Shown: positions 1 through 8,742 of the stretch, piece after piece
Layout: each line of letters begins with the position of its first letter
Numbering within the stretch: position 1 is the first letter of the stretch
Source: Bog-473 sp963791455
GTDB lineage: Bacteria > Actinomycetota > Acidimicrobiia > Acidimicrobiales > RAAP-2
Assembly (NCBI GenBank): GCA_963791455.1
Contig: CAWBSM010000001.1
Coordinates: 62,001-126,000, forward strand
Direction of reading: 5' to 3'
DNA length: 64,000 bases
The notes under the pieces: model-generated
What the model was told of the DNA's origin: nothing
The model's database searches: none
Seen by the model: only the letters and a program-made list of their open reading frames with translations
Position numbers and translations under genes: made by a program

Positions 1-2
1 AG

Positions 3-1289
3 GAACAGGCCACGACCCGGGTACCCGAACTGGTCCCGATCCGTTACGGACGCATGCTGGTCTCGCCCTTCACGTTCTTCCGTGGCGCGGCGCTGATCAT
101 GGCGTCGGACCTCTCGACCACGCCCCGGTCGGGTCTTTCGGCGCAGATCTGCGGCGACGCCCACCTCTCGAACTTCGGAGTGTTCGGCTCGCCGGAGCGC
201 TCGCTCGTGTTCGACTGCAACGACTTCGACGAGACGTTGCCCGGGCCTTGGGAGTGGGACATCAAGCGGTTGGCGGCGAGTGTCGTCGTCGCCGCCCGGG
301 GGCGGGGCTTCTCCAGGCAGGCGCGGGCCGAGGCCATCACCGGGCTCGGACGGGTCTATCGCGAGGCCATGCGGGAGATGGCCGAGCTGAGCACTCTCGA
401 GGTCTGGTACTCCCACGTCGACATCGAGAACGTGCTCCAGCTGCTGCAGGCGCAGGCGACGACCACGGGCTCCAAGGCCGGGGCCCACATGGCGTCGACC
501 GCGGGCAAGGTCGTCGCCAAGGCCCGGACCAAGGACACGATGAAAGCGCTCGACAAGCTGACCACGGTGGTCGACGGGGAGCGCTGCTTCATCAGCGACC
601 CGCCCCTCGTCGTCCCGGTCGCCGAGCTGTTTCCCGAGCTGCAGAGGGCCGCCCAACTCGAGCTCTTTCACGAGCTTCTGCGCCGTTACCGAGCCAGTCT
701 GCCGACCGACCGGCGTCACCTGCTCGAGCAGTACGAGTTCACCCAACTAGCGCGCAAGGTGGTCGGCGTGGGCAGCGTCGGCACTCGGGCCTGGATCATG
801 ATGCTGCACGGGCCCAATCCCGACGACATCTTGTTCCTCCAGGCGAAGGAGGCCGAGGCGTCGGTCCTCGAGCGCTTCACCAAGAAGAGCCAGTACGCCA
901 ACCACGGTGAGCGGGTGGTCGCCGGCCAGCGCCTCATGCAGGCCGCCAGCGACATCTTCCTCGGCTGGCAGCGCACGGAGGGCCTCGACGGCTTGCCCCA
1001 CGACTACTACGTCCGTCAGCTCCAGGACTGGAAGGGATCCGTGGACGTCGACAACGCGATCCCGGAGGGGATGAGGGCCTACGGGGAGCTCTGCGCGCAC
1101 ACCCTGGCTCGGGCCCACGCCCGCTCGGGCGACCGGATTGCCATCGCCGCCTACCTGGGCAACAGCTCGACCTTCGAGAAGGCCCTTGCCAAGTTCGCCG
1201 AGACCTACGCCGACCAGAACGAGCGCGACTACGAAGTCTTCGCCGCAGCGTGCAAGAGCGGCCGGCTGCACGCGGAGGTGGGCGTGTGA
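3..1289 (+). CDS. DUF2252 family protein (5' end outside window)
   Basis: The reading frame is open from base 3, so the true start lies upstream; an internal ATG at 54 is only the first Met in view. DUF2252 proteins are usually about 400-450 residues, so most of the protein is present. Visible motifs are CGDAHLSNFG and FDCNDFDE. They resemble the HGDxxxxN catalytic loop and DxD metal site of aminoglycoside phosphotransferase/choline kinase folds, so a kinase-like fold is a reasonable inference. The substrate is unknown. The small SHOCT/DUF6325 cassette follows on the same strand after a 144-nt gap. Confidence 0.85.
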   Translation, partial: EQATTRVPELVPIRYGRMLVSPFTFFRGAALIMASDLSTTPRSGLSAQICGDAHLSNFGVFGSPERSLVFDCNDFDETLPGPWEWDIKRLAASVVVAARGRGFSRQARAEAITGLGRVYREAMREMAELSTLEVWYSHVDIENVLQLLQAQATTTGSKAGAHMASTAGKVVAKARTKDTMKALDKLTTVVDGERCFISDPPLVVPVAELFPELQRAAQLELFHELLRRYRASLPTDRRHLLEQYEFTQLARKVVGVGSVGTRAWIMMLHGPNPDDILFLQAKEAEASVLERFTKKSQYANHGERVVAGQRLMQAASDIFLGWQRTEGLDGLPHDYYVRQLQDWKGSVDVDNAIPEGMRAYGELCAHTLARAHARSGDRIAIAAYLGNSSTFEKALAKFAETYADQNERDYEVFAAACKSGRLHAEVGV

Positions 1290-1433
1290 AATCGGGCACC
1301 AAACTGTCACCCGGGATTATGACTTTTGACTCTGTTGTGCAGCGGGGGGGTGATGGGATTGTTACGGTGCGTACGACGCCTGGCCACGGGCCGGGGGAAG
1401 ACCGCAATGACGACGACACAAGGAGCCCTCTGA

Positions 1434-1844
1434 ATGCTTGCCTCGAGCTACCAGTATCCGATCCTCGACTTCTTCTTGACGATGCTGTACTTCTTCCTCT
1501 TCATCATCTGGATCTGGCTGCTGATCACGGTGTTCATCGACATCTTCCGCAGCCGCGACATCGGCGGCGGGGCCAAGGCTCTGTGGTGCATTTTCGTCAT
1601 CATCCTGCCCTTCCTCGGTGTCTTCGTGTACCTCATCGCGCGTGGTGGCAAGATGCACGAGCGGGCGGCGGCCGAGTCGCAGCAGCAGCAGCAGGCGTTC
1701 GACCAGTACGTGCGAGAGGCAGCTGGGACCAGTGGTAGCAACACCGCGGACCAGCTCTCGAAGCTCGCCGATCTCAAGGCCAAAGGCGTGATCACCGACG
1801 CTGAGTTCGAGGCACAGAAGTCGAAGTTGCTGGCGAGCACCTGA
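1434..1844 (+). CDS. PLDc_N and SHOCT domain membrane protein
   Basis: This 136-residue protein has two hydrophobic segments (about residues 13-35 and 48-68) matching the phospholipase D nuclease N-terminal (PLDc_N) type. A Gln-rich linker follows, then a C-terminal SHOCT module (about 104-134: LSKLADLKAKGVITDAEFEA). SHOCT is a short oligomerisation motif found at protein ends. A good ribosome site (AAGGAG) precedes the ATG. No nuclease domain is present, so this is a membrane anchor plus interaction tail, not an enzyme. It heads a three-gene set with DUF6325 and a second SHOCT protein. Function unknown. Confidence 0.85.
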   Translation: MLASSYQYPILDFFLTMLYFFLFIIWIWLLITVFIDIFRSRDIGGGAKALWCIFVIILPFLGVFVYLIARGGKMHERAAAESQQQQQAFDQYVREAAGTSGSNTADQLSKLADLKAKGVITDAEFEAQKSKLLAST

Positions 1845-1905
1845 GCCGGCGGCGGGGCGGCCCGCTTCGAACACCGATTTTCAGCAACCGACAGAGGAGG
1901 ACACC

Positions 1906-2334
1906 ATGACCATGGGACCAGTCAGCTACACGGTGGTCGCCTTCCCGGGCAACCAGTTCAACGGGAACATCGCACCCGAGGTGGAGAGACTCGTCGCCAG
2001 TGGCATCGTGCGCATCCTCGACCTGGTGTTCGTGGGGAAGGACGACGCCGGCGACACCATCAGCCTCGAGTTCGACCAGCTGGACGAGCTGGCCGCCTTC
2101 GGTGAGCTTGAGGGCGAGGTCGGCGGTCTCGTCAACATGGACGACCTGGAGCATGTGGCGGCCGGGCTGCCGGCCGGCAACTCCGCCCTCATCATCGTCT
2201 GGGAAGACGTCTGGGCGCGCCCGCTCGCGGAGGCGGTGATTGCGTCGGGTGGGGTGGTCGTCGACACCGCCCGCATCCCGGCCCCGCTGGTCGAGGCCGC
2301 CATGGCCGAGCTGGCCCAGGCGCTGACCAGCTGA
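1906..2334 (+). CDS. DUF6325 family protein
   Basis: This 142-residue soluble protein starts at ATG after a GAGGAGG-type ribosome site. The sequence pattern (VVAFPGNQFNG near the N-terminus, an LDLVFVGKDDAGD segment, a Glu-rich middle, and a C-terminal Ala/Leu helix) matches the DUF6325/DUF1269-like family of small alpha-beta proteins often found next to SHOCT proteins in actinobacteria. It lies 61 nt after the PLDc_N-SHOCT gene and 67 nt before a second SHOCT gene, so co-transcription is likely. No catalytic residues can be recognised and the role is unknown. Confidence 0.75.
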   Translation: MTMGPVSYTVVAFPGNQFNGNIAPEVERLVASGIVRILDLVFVGKDDAGDTISLEFDQLDELAAFGELEGEVGGLVNMDDLEHVAAGLPAGNSALIIVWEDVWARPLAEAVIASGGVVVDTARIPAPLVEAAMAELAQALTS

Positions 2335-2401
2335 AGTCGGCCCCCCGGCTACCCACCCAGAGAGAGCCTGAAAAGAAGCCTGAGACGGAAGGGAGCACAC
2401 G

Positions 2402-2701
2402 ATGCCACTGAGACGACGTCCGGTCATGCGCACAGTGGGGAGGACGGCGGTCATCGCCGGGACCGCCACGGCGGTCGCCGGCGGGGTGTCCCGCCATCAG
2501 CAGAACAAGTACGCGCAGCAGGACGCGGCCGCGGCGCAGGCCCAGCAGCCCATGGAGGCGGCGCCACCGGTGGAGGCGGCGCCCGATTCCGACGAGCTGA
2601 TCAACAAATTGAAGGAGCTCGCCAACCTCAAGGACCAGGGGGTCCTGACCGAGGCCGAGTTCGACGACCAGAAGGCGAAGATCCTGGCCCAGATGTCCTG
2701 A
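2402..2701 (+). CDS. Small SHOCT domain protein
   Basis: This 99-residue protein has a basic N-terminus, a short Ala/Gly/Val segment (about residues 13-30) that may insert into the membrane, an Ala/Gln/Pro-rich linker, and a C-terminal SHOCT motif (LINKLKELANLKDQGVLTEA, then EFDDQKAKIL). A ribosome site (GGAAGGGAG) precedes the ATG. The SHOCT tail closely resembles that of the PLDc_N protein at 1434, which suggests the two could oligomerise. It is the last gene of the cassette; the next gene is convergent. Function unknown. Confidence 0.8.
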   Translation: MPLRRRPVMRTVGRTAVIAGTATAVAGGVSRHQQNKYAQQDAAAAQAQQPMEAAPPVEAAPDSDELINKLKELANLKDQGVLTEAEFDDQKAKILAQMS

Positions 2702-2725
2702 GGCCTGAGGCCTGCCTGAGGCCTG
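2699..2725. repeat. Three copies of TGAGGCCTG
   Basis: TGAGGCCTG occurs at 2699-2707, 2706-2714 and 2717-2725, starting on the stop codon of the SHOCT gene and lying in the 51-nt convergent gap. Each copy contains the palindrome AGGCCT, so the array can fold. No T-tract follows, so it is at best a weak bidirectional terminator. Confidence 0.5.
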
Positions 2726-2752
2726 AAACGCTGACGTCGGCGATCAAACGGC

Positions 2753-4006
2753 TCAGGAGGCGGGGGAGGACACCGAGATCAGGACGTCCTCATCGGGTCG
2801 TACTCGGGACCACCAGTCCGACGGTATGTGCTGCGACCGGTTCGGGATCATCGTGCGCAGCCGATGGGAGGCCAAGAGCCGATCTCCCTGGGTGACGTCG
2901 ACGCGGGGATGGTCCAGAAAGAGGCGGGACCTGATCAGAACGGGCTCCCTCTCATGACGCGTGGGAGAGGCCCGGTTCGGCACCACCCAGTGCAATGGAT
3001 CCGCCACGAGCACCCGCCCCGTCGCGCACCTCTGGTTTGGGGTCTCACCTTGGCGCAGCCACTGCGCGGCGGCCCGGCCGACTGACAGCGCCCGCTGCGC
3101 CGCGACGTCTGCCGTCTCGGCCGGATGCACGACGTTGCCCGCGGCGAAGACACCCGCAGCCGTCGTCACCCCCGCGGCCGCACAGGCGGGACCGTGGGTA
3201 CCGGGATCGATGGCCAGACCGGCGCGGCGGGCCAGTTCGTTCTCCGGGATGAACTCCCCGCTGAACACCACGGTGTCAACAGCCACTGAACGCTCGTGGC
3301 CGTCCGGACCCCGGACCAGCAACGCGTTCACTCTGTCGCGCCCGTAGATACCGGCAACCGAGGTGCGCGTCCAGACCGGCACCCTGAGGCCGAATCTGAG
3401 CAAGAGGTCAAACAAGCGATAGGACTGGGGGCGTGGGAGGTCCGTGACGAGAGCCACCGGGTGGACACCCGCCTCCCTCAGCGTCATGACAGCGGAGTAG
3501 GACACATGCTCAGCACCGATAATGACGGCGCGGCGGCCGACGGGGCGGTGCTCATGGTGGACCCACTGCTGGAGCTGACCGGTGGTGAATATCCCGGAGG
3601 GTCGCGTCCCTGGAATCAGGCGGGCCGCCCGTGGCCGCTCCCTGGCCCCGGTGGCCAGCACGATCGTGCGCGCGTCGATCTCGAGCACTCCTGCAGGGCC
3701 CGTGACTTCGGCACGACCCGGTGCCGCCCATCCGGTCACCATCGTGCGGGTCCTGATGTCCACGCCGCAGGTAACAGCGCGATCAACCCACCGTCGGGCA
3801 TACGACGGCCCAGTCAGGATCCGCCGGAAATCGCGCATACCGAAGCCGGTGTGCTCGCAGAGCAGAGGAGTCCCGCCCGCTTCGTCCTCCCGGTCAACGA
3901 CAACCACAGTGCCTGCACCCTCCGATTTCAGTGCCGTCGCGGCCGCCAAGCCGGCGGGTCCGGCGCCAACGACGAGGGCGTCGACCATCACGACCTTGCG
4001 GCGCAT
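2753..4006 (-). CDS. NAD(P)/FAD-dependent oxidoreductase (GlpB/HcnB-like)
   Basis: This 417-residue flavoprotein has an N-terminal FAD dinucleotide fold (ALVVGAGPAGLAAA), an ATGARERPR segment, a second nucleotide-binding motif around VIIGAEHVSYS, and a C-terminal AAGNVV segment. This is the layout of pyridine-nucleotide-disulfide type oxidoreductases that partner BFD-containing dehydrogenases. The ATG at 4006 is chosen over the longer frame because it lies 4 nt past the upstream stop and has GAGGTGA just before it. It is the third gene of the FGGY kinase operon. It probably passes electrons from, or forms a complex with, the preceding GlpA-like enzyme; that role is inferred from context. Confidence 0.8.
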   Translation of the reverse strand: MRRKVVMVDALVVGAGPAGLAAATALKSEGAGTVVVVDREDEAGGTPLLCEHTGFGMRDFRRILTGPSYARRWVDRAVTCGVDIRTRTMVTGWAAPGRAEVTGPAGVLEIDARTIVLATGARERPRAARLIPGTRPSGIFTTGQLQQWVHHEHRPVGRRAVIIGAEHVSYSAVMTLREAGVHPVALVTDLPRPQSYRLFDLLLRFGLRVPVWTRTSVAGIYGRDRVNALLVRGPDGHERSVAVDTVVFSGEFIPENELARRAGLAIDPGTHGPACAAAGVTTAAGVFAAGNVVHPAETADVAAQRALSVGRAAAQWLRQGETPNQRCATGRVLVADPLHWVVPNRASPTRHEREPVLIRSRLFLDHPRVDVTQGDRLLASHRLRTMIPNRSQHIPSDWWSRVRPDEDVLISVSSPAS

Positions 4007-4010
4007 GCCT

Positions 4011-5387
4011 TCACCTCGACACCACGGAGGCAGCGACCGCGGCTCCGCAGTAGAAGCCCTGACAGCGCCCGTTGGTCGCCCGGGTACGCCGGCGCACACC
4101 TCCGAGATCCACCGCCGGTACCCGCGAACGGAGCGCATCGCGAACTTCGCCTTCGGTGACACGCTCACAGAAGCACATGATGTGGCCATAGGCCGGATCG
4201 CGCTCGATCATCAGCGAATCCTCGAAAGCTCGCGTCGCCCGCTCCGCCAGCTCGGGCATGTGGGGGACGGTTGGTTCGTTCTCGGCCTCCACCAGAGTGA
4301 GCCCGCCCGCCCCCATCTCCTGCACCACGTGCTGGGCGATGGCGAGCGACGCGGTCAGCCCTGTCGACCGGATGCCCCCGACGCAGGCGTAGCGCTCACG
4401 TTCGTACACCGAGATCCGGTAGTCGCGGTGCTCGGTCGCCGCCCGTAGCCCGGCGTAGATCGCCGTTACCTCCTCGTCGACGAGTTCGGGCAGGATGCGG
4501 CGGCCTGACGCCATGAGCGCCCCGAGACCCTCCGCCGTCGTTGCCGTGTCCCCTCGGTCGTCGACGTCCTCGGCCGTGGGCCCGAGCAACACGTTGCCGT
4601 AGACGGTCGGCGCGACGAGCACGCCCTTCGTCCGCTCGGTCGGCACCGGGAGGAGGATGGCGGACAGGAGCGGACGGGCCAGCTTGTCGAAGACGATCAG
4701 CTGTCCCCGGCGAGGTTTGATCGTGAACGCATCGTGGCCGAAGCGCCGATCGAGATAGTCGGCGCCGAGACCGGCGGCGTTGACCACCCAGGCTGCCCGG
4801 ACGGGACCAGCGGTCGTGCTGAGTAGCCAGGTCTCGTCCTCGCGCTCGGCGTCCGTCACCGCGACACCCAATCGGAGCTCGACGCCGGCGCTCACCGCCT
4901 CGGTAGCGAACGCGATGCTCGGGCTCCAGGGGCAGATGACCGATTCGTCGGGGATCGAGACCGCCCCCGCGGCCCCTTCGCCGAGATTTGGCTCGCGCCG
5001 CCGCAGCTCCTCGAGCGAAATCCGCTCGGCGCGTTCGTATCCGTTGGCCCGCGCCGTGGCCACCACCCCGTCGAGGCGCTTCTCCTGCTCGGCGTCCCAG
5101 GCGACCAGCATCGCCCCGGTGCGGTCGAGGGCGATCCCAGCGCTGACGGCATACGCACTCAGCAGCTCGTGGCCGCGTCGGACCAACATCGATTCGAGGC
5201 TCCCGGGTTCGGTGTCGAAGCCGGTGTGGAGGATGGCGGTGTTGGCTTTCGAGGTGCCCGTCCCCACGTCGTTGGACTGCTCGAGTAGGACGATGCGTAG
5301 TTGATAGCGGGCCAGCTGGCGCGCGATCGCCGTGCCCACGACGCCGGCACCGACAATCGCCACGTCATGGGCGCGAATGCTGCTCAC
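4011..5387 (-). CDS. FAD-dependent dehydrogenase with C-terminal BFD [2Fe-2S] domain (GlpA/LhgO-like)
   Basis: This 458-residue protein has a DAO-type FAD domain (DVAIVGAGVVGTAIA at the N-terminus, then SKANTAILHTGFD as in glycerol-3-phosphate and 2-hydroxyglutarate oxidases). A C-terminal Cys-rich BFD-like domain has CFCERVTEGEV and, about 30 residues on, GRCQGFYCG, which gives four cysteines for a [2Fe-2S] cluster. Start GTG at 5387 overlaps the kinase stop codon by 4 nt (GTGA), which argues for translational coupling. Together with the kinase and the following flavoprotein it resembles GlpA/GlpB-type polyol-phosphate oxidation, but the exact substrate cannot be told from sequence. Confidence 0.82.
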   Translation of the reverse strand: MSSIRAHDVAIVGAGVVGTAIARQLARYQLRIVLLEQSNDVGTGTSKANTAILHTGFDTEPGSLESMLVRRGHELLSAYAVSAGIALDRTGAMLVAWDAEQEKRLDGVVATARANGYERAERISLEELRRREPNLGEGAAGAVSIPDESVICPWSPSIAFATEAVSAGVELRLGVAVTDAEREDETWLLSTTAGPVRAAWVVNAAGLGADYLDRRFGHDAFTIKPRRGQLIVFDKLARPLLSAILLPVPTERTKGVLVAPTVYGNVLLGPTAEDVDDRGDTATTAEGLGALMASGRRILPELVDEEVTAIYAGLRAATEHRDYRISVYERERYACVGGIRSTGLTASLAIAQHVVQEMGAGGLTLVEAENEPTVPHMPELAERATRAFEDSLMIERDPAYGHIMCFCERVTEGEVRDALRSRVPAVDLGGVRRRTRATNGRCQGFYCGAAVAASVVSR

Positions 5388-6814
5388 GACGCTGACGCCG
5401 CCGCCAGGCGCGCCACCGCGCGCTCGAAGCGCTCCAGACGCGCAGCCGCCTCGTCGGCAGACACGGCCGGCTCGTAGCGTCGGTCCGGTCGGGAACGCGC
5501 CACGGCGTCGTCGAGCGACGCAAACTCTCCGGCGCCGAGCCGGGCCAGTGCAGCCACGCCTGCCGCGGTGGCGTGCGGAGAGGAGGCGACCTCGACGGGA
5601 GTCTGGAGCAGGTCGGCCTGAGTCTGCATGAGCAGGCGCGAGCGGGTCAGTCCTCCGTCCACGTGCAGCGTGAGCGGACCGCCGAGGTCCCCTGCCGCGG
5701 CCCGAGCCAACAACGTCACCTGCGCCGCCAGGCCCTCGACGGTCGCCCGGACGACGTGCGCGGGCTCGGTACCCGGCCCGATCCCCTCGATGCAGGCCAG
5801 TGCATCCGGTCGCCACCAGGGCGCGCCGAGGCCGCTGAGGGCGGGCACCACCGTGACGCCGCCACAGTCGCCTACCGAACCGGCCACGGCATCGAGTTCC
5901 GCGGCGCTGCCGAGGAACCCCCAGCGACGCAGCCAGGCGATGGCCGCACCGGCGGCGTAGACCTGCCCGTCGATGCAGTAGGCCGCCCGCTCGCCGAGCT
6001 GCCAGGCCACGGACACGGCGAGGCCGGCCGACGAGACAAACGGGTCCGGCCCGGCGTTGGCCAACAGGAACGCACCGGTGCCGTAGGTGCACTTCGACTC
6101 GCCGGTGTCGAGGCAGTGATCCCCGACCAGAGCCGCCTGCTGGTCGACACTCAGGCCGCTCACGACGAGCGGCGGACCGAACGCATCCGTGCTGCCGATC
6201 TCCTCGGCGGAACCGACGACGGTGGGGAGGTCTCGCGGCTGCAATCCGAAGGCCGCGCAGGCCTCGTCGGACCAGGCGCGGCGAGCGAGGTCGAGGAGCA
6301 GCGTCCTCGAGGCCGTGGTGGCGTCCGTGACGAAGGCGCCCGTGAGGCGGTGCAGGAGCCAGGTGTCGGTCGTCGTGACGACTCCCTCTGTCGTGACGTT
6401 GCGGCGCAGCCACGCCATTTTCGGCGCGGCGAAGTAAGGATCGAGCGGAAGACCAGTCGTGCGTGTCAGCTGCTCCGCATCAACCGCCATGTCCGCGCAG
6501 ATCGCCGCCGCCCGCCGGTCCTGCCAGGAAATGGCGGCGCTCAGCGGCTGGCCCGTGGTGCGATCCCACGCCAGCACGGTCTCGCCCTGATTGGCGACGC
6601 CCATCGCCGCGACGTCGCCGCCCGACCGGGCGACAGCGACCCCCCCGGCAGCGCAGACCGAATTCCACAGTTCTTCTGGGTCCTGCTCGACACCCCTACC
6701 TGGGACCGCGTGCGGCGTCACGGCCACTTCGACCGAGGCGAGTGTCTCCCTGTTGTCGCCGAACACGATCGCCTTGGTCGCTGACGTCCCCTGGTCGACG
6801 GCGAGGACTTTCAT
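5384..6814 (-). CDS. glpK: FGGY family kinase, glycerol kinase-like
   Basis: This 476-residue kinase fits the glycerol kinase clade. It has N-terminal AVDQGTSATKAIVF (phosphate 1 loop), VEQDPEELW, CTYGTGAFLL, VPALSGLGAPWW and HVDGGLTRS, all standard FGGY/GlpK motifs. It would phosphorylate glycerol or a related polyol at the membrane-facing cytosol. ATG 6814 is chosen because GGGAGG lies 5 nt upstream; the longer frame has no homologous sequence. It leads a three-gene operon with two FAD oxidoreductases. No glycerol facilitator (GlpF) is nearby, and the divergent permease at 7101 is an amino-acid type, so the true substrate may differ from glycerol. Confidence 0.8.
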   Translation of the reverse strand: MKVLAVDQGTSATKAIVFGDNRETLASVEVAVTPHAVPGRGVEQDPEELWNSVCAAGGVAVARSGGDVAAMGVANQGETVLAWDRTTGQPLSAAISWQDRRAAAICADMAVDAEQLTRTTGLPLDPYFAAPKMAWLRRNVTTEGVVTTTDTWLLHRLTGAFVTDATTASRTLLLDLARRAWSDEACAAFGLQPRDLPTVVGSAEEIGSTDAFGPPLVVSGLSVDQQAALVGDHCLDTGESKCTYGTGAFLLANAGPDPFVSSAGLAVSVAWQLGERAAYCIDGQVYAAGAAIAWLRRWGFLGSAAELDAVAGSVGDCGGVTVVPALSGLGAPWWRPDALACIEGIGPGTEPAHVVRATVEGLAAQVTLLARAAAGDLGGPLTLHVDGGLTRSRLLMQTQADLLQTPVEVASSPHATAAGVAALARLGAGEFASLDDAVARSRPDRRYEPAVSADEAAARLERFERAVARLAAASAS

Positions 6815-6859
6815 GGCGCCTCCCGACTGGTGCTCCGGTCTGTTCCGGGTTTCATCGAG

Positions 6860-6879
6860 CCGCTGGTGGTGTCCAGCGG
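6860..6879 (-). promoter_or_regulatory. Perfect inverted repeat in the glpK leader
   Basis: CCGCTGG at 6860-6866 and CCAGCGG at 6873-6879 form a perfect 7-bp inverted repeat with a 6-nt spacer, 46 nt upstream of the kinase start. It could be an operator for a dimeric repressor, or a hairpin in the 5' leader of the operon mRNA. No T-tract follows, so it is not a standard terminator. Confidence 0.4.
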
Positions 6880-7100
6880 AGTGTCGTGCAAACCAGGCCC
6901 CCGATCGGCTGTATCCACCCATCCTGCCAGGTAGGAGCGGTGATGACCGATCCGGTCCAGAACCGACGCCGGCGCGCCTATCCGAGGCGCGGGTCGATGG
7001 TCCCGCTAACGTTCTCGTCACGCGGCCGGGGCCTTGCTATCGTGCCGCAACACCGGATGCGAGCCCGGGGGGCGGGGCCGCCGAGCAAAGGGGGGCGCAC

Positions 7101-8720
7101 GTGCCTGAAGGCGTCGACGTCGAGGAGATCCCGCCGCAGGAATTCGCGGCGCTGAACGCGGACGAGCGGCGCCTGGCCGAGTTGGGCTACAAGCAGGAGC
7201 TGCACCGCTCCTGGTCCGGCTTCTCCAACTTCGCCATCAGCTTCTCCATCATCTCCATCCTGGCCGGGTGCTTCACCACCTTCTCCAGTGGCTGGAACGG
7301 CGGCGGTCCGGCGGCCATCGCCTGGGGCTGGCCGATACTCGCCGCACTCATTCTCTGCATCGGCGTCTGCCTATCCGAGCTCGTCTCCGCCTACCCGACC
7401 TCGGGCGGCATCTACTGGTGGGCCTCCAAGCTCGGCGGTGCCAAGTCCGGCTACTACACCGGCTGGCTCAACCTGATCGGGCTGCTCGCCATCACCGCCT
7501 CGGTCGCCTACGGCTGCGCCCTCTTCCTCGATGCCACGCTCGGCTTCTTCTTCACCAGCTGGCACTCGGGCAGCCTCCACACGATCTTCCTGTTCTTCCT
7601 CGGCATCCTCTTGGTGGCGTCCCTCGTCAACATCTTCTCGAGTCACCTGCTTGCGATCTTCAACAACACCTCTGTGGTGTGGCACGTGTTCGGTGCGCTC
7701 GCCATCGTCCTCATCCTCGTCTTCCTGCCGCATCACCACGCCAGCGTGTCGTCCGTCTTCACCTCGCGGGTCAACAACACGGGCTTCTTCGGCGGCAAGA
7801 CCGGTGGGCTCGGGTTCCTCTTCATCGTCCTGCCCATCGGGGCCCTGCTGACCCAGTACACGATTACCGGCTACGACGCTTCGGCGCACCTCTCGGAGGA
7901 GACACATTCGGCGGCCAACTCGGCCGCCAAGGGCATCTGGCGCTCGATCGTGTACTCGGCCATCGGCGGCTACCTCCTCCTCCTCTCCTTCCTCTTCGCC
8001 GTGCAGGACCCGGCCAAGGTGACGGCCGCCGGCGGCGGCGTGACGACGATCTTCGCCCAGGCCCTCACGAACCGCTGGGGTGGCACGGTCCTCCTCATCG
8101 CCACCGTCGGACAGTTGTTCTGCACCATGGCGTGCATGACGAGCACCACGCGCATGCTCTTCGCCTTCAGCCGCGACGGCGCGGTCCCGGCCGCCTCGGT
8201 CTGGTCGAGGCTGAGCGCCAAGCGAGTGCCCATCGCCGGCGTCATCCTCGTCGCCGTCTTCTCCCTCGTGATCACGGCGCCGGCCCTCATCCCCGTCGAC
8301 GTCGGTGGCGTGCCCACGCCGGTCGCCTTCTACGCCGTCGTGTCGATCGGCGTCATCGGCCTCTACTGGTGCTTCGCCATCCCGATCTGGCACCGGTGGC
8401 GCATGGGCGACCGCTTCCAGCCCGGCTCTTGGAACCTGGGGTCGAAGTACAAGGTCATCTCGGTGATCGCCCTGCTCGACATCGTCCTCGTGACGTTCAT
8501 GGCCTTCATGCCCACCTCGAACCTGGGCGTGCCGTGGACCACCGGGTTCTCCATGAAGTACGTGAACTACACGATCCTCGTGTTCCCGGCCTTCTTGATC
8601 TTCCTGTGGATCTACTGGCACGTGTCGGTCAAGAACTGGTTCACCGGGCCCAAGCACACGATCGAGCTGGAGACCCGCGAGTTGCTCGGGCAGGACTACC
8701 CCGCGTCCTCGCTGCCCTGA
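7101..8720 (+). CDS. APC family amino acid permease
   Basis: This 539-residue integral membrane protein has about 12 hydrophobic segments. It shows the APC-superfamily features GFSNFAISFSIISILAG in TM1 and YPTSGGIYWWASKLGG near TM2-3, and the N-terminal EELGYKQELHR-like stretch (here LAELGYKQELHRSWSG) typical of GABA/amino-acid permeases. GTG 7101 is preferred: a G-rich ribosome site (AAAGGGGGG) precedes it, and the earlier frame is low in hydrophobic or conserved content. A TATCGT box at 7038-7043 could be its -10. It is followed after 22 nt by a choline-kinase-like gene and then a methylamine-type flavoenzyme, so it probably imports an amino acid, an N-methylated amine or a related compound. 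Confidence 0.85.
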   Translation: MPEGVDVEEIPPQEFAALNADERRLAELGYKQELHRSWSGFSNFAISFSIISILAGCFTTFSSGWNGGGPAAIAWGWPILAALILCIGVCLSELVSAYPTSGGIYWWASKLGGAKSGYYTGWLNLIGLLAITASVAYGCALFLDATLGFFFTSWHSGSLHTIFLFFLGILLVASLVNIFSSHLLAIFNNTSVVWHVFGALAIVLILVFLPHHHASVSSVFTSRVNNTGFFGGKTGGLGFLFIVLPIGALLTQYTITGYDASAHLSEETHSAANSAAKGIWRSIVYSAIGGYLLLLSFLFAVQDPAKVTAAGGGVTTIFAQALTNRWGGTVLLIATVGQLFCTMACMTSTTRMLFAFSRDGAVPAASVWSRLSAKRVPIAGVILVAVFSLVITAPALIPVDVGGVPTPVAFYAVVSIGVIGLYWCFAIPIWHRWRMGDRFQPGSWNLGSKYKVISVIALLDIVLVTFMAFMPTSNLGVPWTTGFSMKYVNYTILVFPAFLIFLWIYWHVSVKNWFTGPKHTIELETRELLGQDYPASSLP

Positions 8721-8742
8721 GCGGGCCCGGCCATCCGCCGCG

